From the NCBI RefSeq assembly GCF_000379685.1, contig NZ_KB903250.1, positions 372,624-436,623 on the forward strand: a stretch of 64,000 bases of DNA, read 5' to 3'. The number at the start of each line of letters is the position of its first letter. Positions within the stretch are counted from its first letter, which is position 1. The translations under genes were made by a program, and so were the position numbers. Origin of the DNA: Catelliglobosispora koreensis DSM 44566. GTDB taxonomy: Bacteria; Actinomycetota; Actinomycetes; Mycobacteriales; Micromonosporaceae. The notes below the pieces were generated by a model. That model searched no databases, was not told the DNA's origin, and was given only the letters and a program-made list of their open reading frames with translations. Shown piece by piece: positions 56,728 through 64,000 of the stretch.

Positions 56728-58404
56728 ATGGCTCACGGGTATAGCGGCGGCAATGGCGACTGGCCACCTCCGCCTAGGCGTGAACCCCGTGACAGTTCCA
56801 CCCGGGGTGGCGGGCGCCGAAGAGCGCACGATCCATCCGAAGACAGCTTCAACGGTTTCGCCGAAGGACAATCCACACGCCCCCCAGCGTCCACTCCAGA
56901 ACCACCAGGCGCCCGCAACGGAATGCTTGCCGGGCCACGCGGCGGCCGGCAGCCCATCCCGCCCACTCAGCCGCCTCCTCCCGCTTCCCGCTCCCCCTTC
57001 GGCCGCCGCTCCGCTGAGCCCGGCCCTGGCGCGGCGGGATCACCCGCTTCCGGTTCCGGCTTTGGCAGCCCTGCCGCGCCCGGCCGTGGCGCGGGCGCGC
57101 CCGGCGGCGGCCTGCGTTCGGCCTTCGGCCGCCGCTCCAGCTCACCCGCCGGGCCCACGTCTGGCGGCGCCCCTGGCCCGGCTTCCGGCTCAGGATTTGG
57201 CTCTTCCGGCGCCGCCGCAAACGGCTTCGGCCGTGGGACGCGTGGCGCTCCCGAAGGCGGCCCGGGCTTCGGTCCCGGCGGGGCCTCCGGCTTTGGCGCC
57301 CCTCGCGGCGGCGCTGGCTTGGGCTCACCCGCCGGCACTCGGCCTGGCTTCGGCCCCGGCGGACCGGGCGGCACCGTCCAAGGTGGACCCCCGGCGAGCC
57401 CGGTGTCTCCGGCAGGCCGCAATGGCACCCGAACGTTTGGCAACCGCGTCACCCAGGCGCCACCACCCGTGAGCCCCGGCGGACCCCGGCCCGTGCCGGG
57501 ACGTCCCGGAATCGCTCCGCAGTCACCACCTCCGGGACGCCGTCCCGGACCCGTCGGCGTTCAGGGCCCGCCGCGTCCGCGGCCGACCGGGCGCCGCTGG
57601 CAGCGCATCCACCTGAACCCGCACCTGTCGAAGCGTTGGCGCGCCGGGCTTGGCGTCCTCGGGGTCTTCCTCGTGCTGGCGATCTGTGGCATCAGCTCTT
57701 ACATGATCGTGCTCGACGAGCAGCGCGGTGTGCAGGCACAGGCAAACAACACCGGTCCTAAGCCGACAGCCACGCCGGTCGACATCTCCAACCGCAACGT
57801 CGACCCGAATCCGCTGACCACCGCTGAGGTCTTCCCCGCTGGCACGATCGTGCTCGATCCCGCCCGGCCCGAACTCGTCTACACGATGATCGGTGCCCCG
57901 CAGGAGCTCACGAACTGCAACTCAGCCACCGACGGCGAGATCAACAAGCTCATCGGCGGCCTGAACTGCAGCCAGGTCATTCGCGCCACGATGGCCACGC
58001 CCGAGTCGATCCCGGGATACGTCGTCACGGCCGGGATCATGAACCTCGAAAACGAAGAGGGCGCGGAGAAGGCCTACGAGCAGATCAACCCGATTGTCAA
58101 AGACAAGAAGGGCCGCTTCGTCGGATACGTCATCAACTCACCGGCCGCGGACAAGGAACGCACCAAGAACCTGGCGCTGTCTTCGACCGCGGTGGGCTGG
58201 ACGATCAAGGGTCACTATCTCGCCTATTGCGTGATCGCTCGCAAGGACGGTCAAGCGGTGAAGAACGACGACCCCTATGCCGAGCAGATCATGTTCGACA
58301 TCGTGAAGACCTACCTCAAGGGAATCGTGCTGGAACAGCGCGCCTTCGATCCCGTGACCGAAGGGGCGGCGACACCGGCCCCGTCAGGAACGCCGAGTCC
58401 TTAG
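56728..58404 (+). CDS. Gly/Pro-rich membrane protein with extracytoplasmic domain
   Basis: 558 residues from ATG 56728 (ATG 56704 also possible). The first 290 residues are low complexity, rich in Gly, Pro, Ser and Ala with GFG-containing repeats (GSGFGS, RPGFGPGG, twice FGRRS). One membrane helix follows (GLGVLGVFLVLAICGISSYMIVL, about 307-329), then about 230 extracytoplasmic residues with conserved-looking NCNSATDGEINKLIG and a C-terminal TPAPSGTPSP. Function unknown. Overlaps truA by 21 bases. Confidence 0.7.
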   Translation: MAHGYSGGNGDWPPPPRREPRDSSTRGGGRRRAHDPSEDSFNGFAEGQSTRPPASTPEPPGARNGMLAGPRGGRQPIPPTQPPPPASRSPFGRRSAEPGPGAAGSPASGSGFGSPAAPGRGAGAPGGGLRSAFGRRSSSPAGPTSGGAPGPASGSGFGSSGAAANGFGRGTRGAPEGGPGFGPGGASGFGAPRGGAGLGSPAGTRPGFGPGGPGGTVQGGPPASPVSPAGRNGTRTFGNRVTQAPPPVSPGGPRPVPGRPGIAPQSPPPGRRPGPVGVQGPPRPRPTGRRWQRIHLNPHLSKRWRAGLGVLGVFLVLAICGISSYMIVLDEQRGVQAQANNTGPKPTATPVDISNRNVDPNPLTTAEVFPAGTIVLDPARPELVYTMIGAPQELTNCNSATDGEINKLIGGLNCSQVIRATMATPESIPGYVVTAGIMNLENEEGAEKAYEQINPIVKDKKGRFVGYVINSPAADKERTKNLALSSTAVGWTIKGHYLAYCVIARKDGQAVKNDDPYAEQIMFDIVKTYLKGIVLEQRAFDPVTEGAATPAPSGTPSP

Positions 58405-59232
58405 CTGTCGCGTGGCGCCGGCCCGTTCAGCGAACGCGGCTTCCTCCGGGTAGCCGACCGCGACCAGCGTCAAGCCGTGCGCCCCCGCGACAGGCACATC
58501 ACTAGAACGTTCCGTCAGATGCAGCAAGCTGGCCGGCCACTGGGCAGGACGGCGTCCCTCGCCCACGGCCAGCATCGCGCCAACCAAACTGCGAACCATC
58601 TGCTGGCAAAACGCGTCCGCCTGAACCGTGGCCACGAACAGGTTCGGCTCCTCGTGCCGCCAATCGAGCCGGGTCACCTCACGGATCGTCGTCGCCATCT
58701 CCTTGCGACGGCAAAAGGCGGCGAAGTCGTGCTCACCGCGCAGGCCAGCGGCTGCCTCGTTGAGCCGGGCCAAGTCGAGCTGGCGTGGCCAGGCGAGGGT
58801 GTCGAGCCGTCGCAGCGGGCTGGCACCTGCCGGGTCATCGGTCACGCGGTACTCGTACCGGCGCCACAGCGCGGAGAACCGGGCATCGAAATCGGGACTC
58901 GTGCGCACAGCCCGGGAGATCCGCACATCCAGCGGCAGCAATCCCGCCATCCGCCGCACCAGAGTGTCCTTTAACGACTCCCAGCGCTCCGCTGGGACGT
59001 CAACGTGGCAAACCTGACCCGTTGCATGGACGCCCGCATCGGTACGCCCTGCGACCGTCAGGCTGACTTCCGTCTGGAAGATCCGTTGCAGGACAGCCGT
59101 GATCTCGCCGGCCACCGTGCGCCGGGCAGGCTGAATCGCCCAGCCGGAAAACTCTGTCCCGTCATAGGCGACGTCCAAACGAATGCGGGCCGATTCCCTT
59201 TCGGGAACCGGCCCAGTGTCGTGCTCGAGCAA
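58384..59232 (-). CDS. truA: tRNA pseudouridine(38-40) synthase
   Basis: 282 residues. Catalytic Asp 65 in GRTDAGVHA. YDGTEFSGW at the N-terminus and FCQQMVRSLVG near the C-terminus are TruA signatures. Last gene of the alpha operon, 2 bp after rplQ; convergent overlap with the preceding gene. Confidence 0.95.
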   Translation of the reverse strand: MLEHDTGPVPERESARIRLDVAYDGTEFSGWAIQPARRTVAGEITAVLQRIFQTEVSLTVAGRTDAGVHATGQVCHVDVPAERWESLKDTLVRRMAGLLPLDVRISRAVRTSPDFDARFSALWRRYEYRVTDDPAGASPLRRLDTLAWPRQLDLARLNEAAAGLRGEHDFAAFCRRKEMATTIREVTRLDWRHEEPNLFVATVQADAFCQQMVRSLVGAMLAVGEGRRPAQWPASLLHLTERSSDVPVAGAHGLTLVAVGYPEEAAFAERAGATRQLRTRRS

Positions 59233-59234
59233 AC

Positions 59235-59717
59235 TTAGGCCTTCGCCTCGTCGGCGGCGTCAGTCGTCTCGTCAGCCTCGCCGGAAAGAACGGCAACCTT
59301 GTCCTTCTGCGCAGCCTTCTTGGCAGCGGCCTTGGCCGCCTTCTTCGGCTGCTCCACCACCAGCTCCTCGACCAGCTCGATGATCGCCATCGGAGCGGCG
59401 TCGCCCTTGCGGGGGCCGGTCTTCACGATGCGGGTGTAGCCACCATCGCGGTTGGCGAAGCGCGGGCCGATCTCCTCGAAAAGGGCGATGAAAACGTCCT
59501 TCTCGTTGATCGTCTTACGAACCTCGCGGCGGGCCGCCAGGTCGTTGCGCTTGGCCTTGGTGATCAGACGCTCAGCCAGGGGGCGAACCCGCTTGGCCTT
59601 GGTCTCGGTCGTCTGGATCCGGCCGTGCTTGAAAAGCTCCCGGGCGAGGTTCGCCAGGATCAGCTTCTCGTGCGCGGGGCTGCCCCCGAGGCGGGGACCC
59701 TTGGTGGGCGTAGGCAT
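59235..59717 (-). CDS. rplQ: Ribosomal protein L17
   Basis: 160 residues. [21 protein letters not shown] and the [20 protein letters not shown] block (key TTETKAKR) are diagnostic. Long acidic/Ala-Lys C-terminal tail as in actinobacteria. Confidence 0.97.
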   Translation of the reverse strand: MPTPTKGPRLGGSPAHEKLILANLARELFKHGRIQTTETKAKRVRPLAERLITKAKRNDLAARREVRKTINEKDVFIALFEEIGPRFANRDGGYTRIVKTGPRKGDAAPMAIIELVEELVVEQPKKAAKAAAKKAAQKDKVAVLSGEADETTDAADEAKA

Positions 59718-59746
59718 TGGTACTCCTTGTTCAGGCCGGCAACTGC

Positions 59747-60769
59747 TTAGAGCTGCTCGGTCTCGCGGTAGTCGTCATTGTCGTAGTCAGACTCACCGAA
59801 GGAGTCCACAACGTTCGCCGGGTCGAAGGTTGGAGCCGAGTCCTTCAGCCCCAGGCCCATCCCGGCCAGCTTCATCTTGACCTCATCGATCGACTTCTGG
59901 CCAAAGTTCCTTATATCGAGAAGATCCGCTTCGGTACGGCCGATGAGCTCGCCAACCGAGTTGATACCTTCCCGCTTCAGGCAGTTGTACGAACGGACCG
60001 TCAGGTCCAGCTCCTCGATCGGCAGAGCCAGATCGGCGGCGAGCTGAGCGTCCTGAGGCGACGGTCCAATGTCGATACCTTCAGCCGTCTCGTCGAGCTC
60101 ACGGCACAGGCCGAACAGCTCCACGAGGGTCGAGCCCGCGCTCGCCAGAGCGGTCCGCGGCGAGATCGACGCCTTCGACTCGACGTCGATGATCAGACGG
60201 TCGAAGTCGGTGCGCTGCTCGACACGGGTCGCCTCAACGCGGTAGGTCACCTTGAGCACCGGCGAGTAGATCGAGTCGATCGGAATCCGGCCGATCTCGG
60301 CGCCAGCGTTCTTGTTCTGGGCGGCCGTGACGTAGCCACGACCCCGCTCGACCGTCAGCTCCATGTCCAGCCGGCCCTTGCCGTTGAGCGTGGCGAGCTT
60401 CAGATCCGGGTTGTGCACGGTGACGCCAGCCGGAGGCTGGATGTCGCCCGCGGTCACGTCGCCAGGGCCCTGCTTGCGCAGGTACATGCTGACTGGCTCG
60501 TCGTGCTCCGACGAGGTGCACAGCTCCTTGACGTTCATGACCAGCTCAACCACGTCTTCCTTAACGCCAGGAATGGTGGTGAACTCGTGCAGGACGCCGT
60601 CGATCTTGATGCTGGTGACCGCGGCACCGGGGATGGAGCTGAGCAGGGTACGCCGAAGCGAGTTACCCAGCGTGTACCCGAAGCCAGGCTCCAGCGGCTC
60701 GATGGTGAACCGGGACCGGGTCTCGCTGATGGACTCTTCCGTCAGCGAAGGCCGTTGCGTGATGAGCAT
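59747..60769 (-). CDS. rpoA: RNA polymerase alpha subunit
   Basis: 340 residues. N-terminal assembly domain ([21 protein letters not shown] in short blocks) and C-terminal DNA-binding domain with helix motif [17 protein letters not shown]. Acidic tail ([15 protein letters not shown]). In the alpha operon between rpsD and rplQ. Confidence 0.98.
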   Translation of the reverse strand: MLITQRPSLTEESISETRSRFTIEPLEPGFGYTLGNSLRRTLLSSIPGAAVTSIKIDGVLHEFTTIPGVKEDVVELVMNVKELCTSSEHDEPVSMYLRKQGPGDVTAGDIQPPAGVTVHNPDLKLATLNGKGRLDMELTVERGRGYVTAAQNKNAGAEIGRIPIDSIYSPVLKVTYRVEATRVEQRTDFDRLIIDVESKASISPRTALASAGSTLVELFGLCRELDETAEGIDIGPSPQDAQLAADLALPIEELDLTVRSYNCLKREGINSVGELIGRTEADLLDIRNFGQKSIDEVKMKLAGMGLGLKDSAPTFDPANVVDSFGESDYDNDDYRETEQL

Positions 60770-60823
60770 TCATTACTCCTTGGTTTGGGGCGCCCGCTAT
60801 ATGACGCCCTCCCAAATGAATTA

Positions 60824-61450
60824 CTACTTGCTGTAGAGCTCGACGATCAGCTGCTCTTGCACCTGGGTGTCGATGGCTCCACGGACTGGCATCGAGTGCA
60901 CCAGCACCTTGAACTGGCTTGGGATGGTCTCCAGCCACGCCGGCACCATGCGCGAACCGGCTTCGGCCTGCGCGACGATGAACGGGGTCATCTCGCGCGA
61001 CTTCTCCCGCACCTCGACGATGTCGTGGGCGTGCACGCGGTACGACGGGATGTCGACCTTCTTGCCGTTAACGATGAAGTGACCGTGCTTGACGAGCTGA
61101 CGCGCGTGGTCACGCGACTTCGCCAGGCCGGCGCGGTAAACGACGTTGTCCAAACGCGACTCGAGGATCTGCAGCAGAACCTCACCGGTCTTGCCGGACT
61201 TACGGTTGGCTTCCTCGTAGTAGCCACGGAACTGCCGCTCCAGCACGCCGTAGATGCGGCGGGCCTTCTGCTTCTCACGAAGCTGCAGCAGGTACTCGGA
61301 CTCCTTGGTGCGGCCACGGCCGTGCTGTCCCGGAGGGAACGGACGTGATTCGAATGGGCACTTCGGCCCATCGCACTTGCTGCCCTTGAGGAACAGCTTC
61401 TGCTTCTCGCGACGGCAACGGCGGCAGTCAGCGCCTGTATAACGAGCCAT
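60824..61450 (-). CDS. rpsD: Ribosomal protein S4
   Basis: 208 residues. N-terminal zinc site of the C4 type (C9, C12, C26, C31 in DCRRC ... KCDGPKC) is present, and the S4 RNA-binding domain ([21 protein letters not shown] in short blocks) follows. Known to regulate the alpha operon translationally. Confidence 0.97.
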   Translation of the reverse strand: MARYTGADCRRCRREKQKLFLKGSKCDGPKCPFESRPFPPGQHGRGRTKESEYLLQLREKQKARRIYGVLERQFRGYYEEANRKSGKTGEVLLQILESRLDNVVYRAGLAKSRDHARQLVKHGHFIVNGKKVDIPSYRVHAHDIVEVREKSREMTPFIVAQAEAGSRMVPAWLETIPSQFKVLVHSMPVRGAIDTQVQEQLIVELYSK

Positions 61451-61465
61451 AGTTCTCTATCTCCC

Positions 61466-61876
61466 TTAGACCCGGCGGCGCTTTGGCGGACGGCATCCGT
61501 TGTGCGGCTGCGGCGTGACATCGGAAATCTGCCCGACCTCGAGACCAGCAGCGGTCAGCGAACGGATAGCGGTCTCACGGCCAGAGCCCGGACCCTTAAC
61601 GAACACATCAACCTTGCGCATGCCGTGCTCCATCGCCCGGCGAGCGGCGGCCTCAGCGGCCAGCTGCGCGGCGAACGGAGTCGACTTACGCGATCCTTTG
61701 AAGCCCACCTGACCGGCGGAAGCCCAGGAAATGACGGCACCGGTCGGGTCCGTGATGGACACGATGGTGTTGTTGAAGGTGCTCTTGATGTGCGCCTGCC
61801 CGTGGGAGACGTTCTTACGTTCTTTACGCCGGACCTTCTTAACGGCCGCGGCGCCTGTGCGTGCCTTAGGTGGCAT
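61466..61876 (-). CDS. rpsK: Ribosomal protein S11
   Basis: 136 residues. Conserved [16 protein letters not shown]-type block (here [18 protein letters not shown], key residues) and the C-terminal [18 protein letters not shown]. Confidence 0.97.
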   Translation of the reverse strand: MPPKARTGAAAVKKVRRKERKNVSHGQAHIKSTFNNTIVSITDPTGAVISWASAGQVGFKGSRKSTPFAAQLAAEAAARRAMEHGMRKVDVFVKGPGSGRETAIRSLTAAGLEVGQISDVTPQPHNGCRPPKRRRV

Positions 61877-61911
61877 TGCTTAGTGCGCTCCTTTAAAGAG
61901 ATCTGACGTTG

Positions 61912-62292
61912 CTACTTCTTGCCGGCCTTCTTCTTACCGGCCACCGTCCGCTTCGGACCCTTGCGAGTGCGGGCGTTGGTGCGGGTCCGCTGTCCACGGA
62001 CAGGCAGGCCCTTGCGGTGCCGGATGCCCTCGTAGCAACCGATCTCCACCTTGCGGCGGATGTCAGCGGCGACCTCGCGGCGTAGGTCACCTTCAACCTT
62101 GTAGTTAGCTTCAATGTGATCCCGAAGCTGCACGACCTCTTCGTCCGTGAGGTCCTTAGCGCGCTTGTTCGGGTCGATGCCGGTCGCCTTCAGGGTTTCC
62201 TGAGCACGAGTCCGGCCGATGCCGAAGACGTAAGTGAGTGCGATCTCCATGCGCTTTTCGCGCGGCAGATCCACACCAACGAGACGTGCCAT
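61912..62292 (-). CDS. rpsM: Ribosomal protein S13
   Basis: 126 residues. [18 protein letters not shown] and the C-terminal basic [20 protein letters not shown] stretch (key GPKRT). 159 bp after rpmJ, with hairpins in between. Confidence 0.97.
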   Translation of the reverse strand: MARLVGVDLPREKRMEIALTYVFGIGRTRAQETLKATGIDPNKRAKDLTDEEVVQLRDHIEANYKVEGDLRREVAADIRRKVEIGCYEGIRHRKGLPVRGQRTRTNARTRKGPKRTVAGKKKAGKK

Positions 62293-62341
62293 AAGTGGGC
62301 TGTTCTCCTTGTGTCGGCTCCAGGTTTGAACCCGTCCCTGC

Positions 62342-62381
62342 CTTTATCTGCCCAGATAAAGCCCTGGCCTGGAGACCAGGG
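62342..62381 (-). promoter_or_regulatory. Two hairpins before rpsM
   Basis: Perfect 9-bp stem CTTTATCTG (62342-62350), CC loop, CAGATAAAG (62353-62361), then CCCTGG/CCAGGG at 62362-62367 and 62376-62381. It may be a regulatory leader or processing site. Confidence 0.45.
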
Positions 62382-62451
62382 GTTGGCCACAGGAGTTTCC
62401 CCTTTAGGGACGTCCCCGCGGCCGGGACGAGCGATTACTAGGTGTCTGCAA

Positions 62452-62565
62452 TCAGCCTTGGCGCTGCTTGTGGCGCGGGTCGTCACAAATGATCATGACC
62501 CGGCCGTGCCGTCGAATGACGCGGCACTTGTTGCAGATCTTCTTAACGCTCGGCTTGACCTTCAC
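62452..62565 (-). CDS. rpmJ: Ribosomal protein L36 (C+ form)
   Basis: 37 residues, too short for most length cut-offs. GTG start at 62565. Zinc ligands C11, C14, C27 and H32 are present, so it is the zinc-binding form. Standard place between infA and rpsM. Confidence 0.96.
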   Translation of the reverse strand: MKVKPSVKKICNKCRVIRRHGRVMIICDDPRHKQRQG

Positions 62566-62580
62566 GGCTCGCCTTCTCAG

Positions 62581-62802
62581 TTACTTGTAGCGATAGACGA
62601 TGCGCCCGCGGCTCAGGTCGTAGGGAGAAAGCTCCACAACAACCCGGTCCTCGGGCAGGATGCGGATGTAGTGCTGACGCATCTTTCCGCTGATATGGGC
62701 CAAGACCCTGTGACCATTCGCGAGCTCAACCCGGAACATTGCGTTCGGGAGTGGCTCGATTACACGGCCCTCGATCTCGATGGCCCCATCCTTTTTTGGC
62801 AT
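62581..62802 (-). CDS. infA: Translation initiation factor IF-1
   Basis: 73 residues. S1-like OB fold: [21 protein letters not shown] and [19 protein letters not shown] in short blocks, ending [11 protein letters not shown]. Head of the alpha operon here; 15 bp before rpmJ. Confidence 0.97.
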   Translation of the reverse strand: MPKKDGAIEIEGRVIEPLPNAMFRVELANGHRVLAHISGKMRQHYIRILPEDRVVVELSPYDLSRGRIVYRYK

Positions 62803-63236
62803 GTCCTCCGCTACCTGACGTCGGGTGGATAGTTCGGCTCACGTTGCCCGTCTCGGGATTGCTCCCAAACCAGCCGCGGTCTGTCAGCCCGCCGAAGCGC
62901 GGACGGCATGACAGAGAGGACGCGGTGCGCCGGTTGGCCAGTCTACGCCGCGCACCAACGTGAATACAAACTGGGCTGTTACTTCGCCATCTCGTGTGGC
63001 GCGAGTCTCTGCCAGCGACTCAATCCGCAGGGCGCGGGCTTTGAATTATGCCGGTAAACGACCAGCCGCGAGACCACACGATTAGATCGTTTATTTCCGA
63101 TGTCCGTCGTGGGCGCGACCGCGCCTCCCGCGAGGCCGTCAAACTCCGCGCGTCCCTGGCTCGCGATCGCCACGATGCCCACCCCCACCTCGCGGCTTCG
63201 GCTACTTTTGCGACCCTTGCCCCTTGGTGGTTCATC
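62803..63236. other. infA upstream region, no gene recognised
   Basis: No protein gene is supported in this stretch. It holds complementary segments (GGTGCGC 62924-62930 with GCGCACC 62950-62956; CTGTCA 62881-62886 with TGACAG 62909-62914) that could fold in the infA leader. The infA promoter is expected here. Confidence 0.5.
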
Positions 63237-63321
63237 GTGATCCACATCCATATAGGTGATCCACAGCCCGCCGGACGTGATCAAGAGGCAGTTTGATCAC
63301 GTCTCTGGGGATGTGGATCTA
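63237..63321 (+). repeat. 85-bp interspersed element, copy D
   Basis: GTGATCCACA at 63237 and 63256, GACGTGATC at 63274, GATCACGTC at 63295, TGTGGATCTA at 63312. Offsets 0, 19, 37, 58, 75. The loop is AAGAGGCAGTTT-like, not AAACCGCC, so it is the most diverged core loop, but the core stem is a perfect 11 bp. Downstream of map, upstream of infA. Confidence 0.85.
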
Positions 63322-63418
63322 CTCGACTGGCCGAGGGTTTGGCAGGAGCGGCGCGGACATGGCGTGCCGCGCGGGAGCTCGCGGTCTGGACCACGGCGGG
63401 CCGGCGAAAAAGGTGGTC

Positions 63419-64000
63419 CTAGCCCTTAAAAGCGCTGCTCAGCAGATCACCGAGACGCTCGGCGCCACCGTCTTCGGCCGTGGTCACGACGACGCCGTCT
63501 TCGTAGAGGGCGATCGAGTGCTCCACATGCACGGCCACTGACCGGTCCTGGGTGATGACCGTCCAGCCGTCGCTGAGTTCGATGGTCTTCGGCGAACCGA
63601 AGGTGATCATCGGCTCGATCGCGAGCGCCATGCCGGGGATGAGCGCTGGGCCTCGGCCCGGACGGCCATGGTTGAGGATGTGCGGGTCCTGGTGCATCTC
63701 GGTCCCGATGCCGTGTCCGCCATAGCCTTTGACGATGCCGTACTTTCCGGCGCTTGCGCCGGAAAGCGATGAGCTCAGTTTCGGTGCCTTCACGATCACG
63801 GATTCGATGGCGTATGAGATGTCAGTGAGTCTTCCTTTGCCTGATTTCACGCCCTTCGCCGCAGCCATAATGCCCGCCCACAGGGACTCCACAGCCACCT
63901 CGGTCATGCGGATCAGCTCGGGCTTGACCTCGCCGACCGGCACCGTGATCGCGGCATCGCCGTGCCAGCCATCGAGGATGGCACCACAGTCGATGGAGAT
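63419..64000 (-). CDS. map: Type I methionine aminopeptidase, C-terminal 193 residues (start outside window)
   Basis: Frame open to the right edge; the stop is at 63419. Metal ligands visible in order: Asp in SIDCGAI, Asp in HGDAAITV, His in GYGGHGIG, Glu in AIEPMIT and Glu in VEHSIALY. Removes N-terminal Met from new proteins. Usually follows adk, which would lie outside the window. About 617 bp before infA, the gap holding copy D. Confidence 0.95.
   Translation of the reverse strand: MSIDCGAILDGWHGDAAITVPVGEVKPELIRMTEVAVESLWAGIMAAAKGVKSGKGRLTDISYAIESVIVKAPKLSSSLSGASAGKYGIVKGYGGHGIGTEMHQDPHILNHGRPGRGPALIPGMALAIEPMITFGSPKTIELSDGWTVITQDRSVAVHVEHSIALYEDGVVVTTAEDGGAERLGDLLSSAFKG

Noticed and set aside
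59717-61348. 543-codon open frame opposite rpoA and rpsD
   Set aside because: Antisense shadow of ribosomal genes.
62803-63236. Small frames upstream of infA as genes
   Set aside because: Short, Arg-rich, no ribosome site and no recognisable motif.

Overview
ORGANISM. The window is GC-rich DNA from a high-GC actinobacterium, most likely of the Pseudonocardiales (inference). Supporting signs are a WhiB-family gene beside a groES-groEL pair whose GroEL has a His-rich tail, the gene order tsaD-rimI-tsaB-alr then glmS-glmM-rpsI-rplM (as in Mycobacterium), many GTG/TTG starts, XRE and SARP-type regulators, and an MmpS-like protein. It reads as core chromosome: no insertion sequence, prophage, CRISPR array, tRNA or rRNA was recognised. 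LAYOUT. 1-5.4 kb: end of a response-regulator-like gene, whiB3, a membrane molybdenum enzyme, and groES-groEL under a promoter flanked by two CIRCE operators. 5.4-14.8 kb: methyltransferase, J-domain and membrane proteins, a Cys-tRNA(Pro) deacylase, an XRE regulator, a strikingly asymmetric ABC exporter pair and a HAD hydrolase. 14.7-23.4 kb: t6A tRNA modification genes (tsaD, tsaB, tsaE) with rimI, alr, acpS and a bifunctional NAD(P)HX repair enzyme. 23.6-31.7 kb: a 1021-residue XRE-SARP-ATPase-TPR regulator, a glycosyltransferase/DUF5994/BON group and glmS. 31.7-34.1 kb: glmM, rpsI, rplM. 34.3-45 kb: nitrate assimilation (narK, nasC, a NasB-like flavoprotein, nirB, nirD and an NnaR-like regulator), interrupted by a repeat-rich gap, a MarR regulator and a MazF-type toxin-antitoxin pair. 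45-47.7 kb: small miscellaneous genes. 47.8-53.4 kb: a thiamine cluster (thiE-thiO-thiS-thiG, tenI-thiD-thiC) headed by a TPP riboswitch. 53.4-58.4 kb: a secreted protease, an ABC-F protein, an RsmC-like methyltransferase and a Gly/Pro-rich membrane protein. 58.4-64 kb: the ribosomal alpha operon infA-rpmJ-rpsM-rpsK-rpsD-rpoA-rplQ-truA and the start-truncated map. HOW IT WORKS TOGETHER. narK to nnaR makes a complete pathway from nitrate uptake to ammonium, with a GlnR-like box before nasC. The thi genes make the thiazole and pyrimidine halves of thiamine and join them, with TPP feedback. MAIN UNUSUAL FINDING. An 85-bp intergenic element occurs four times (from 20494, 35801, 50644 and 63237), roughly every 13-15 kb, always in the same orientation. 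Two forward GTGATCCACA-like boxes, a GACGTGATC/GATCACGTC core dyad and one inverted box lie at identical offsets (+0, +19, +37, +58, +75) in every copy, while the linkers between them vary. I do not recognise it as a named repeat. It could be a protein-binding array or a REP-like palindromic unit.
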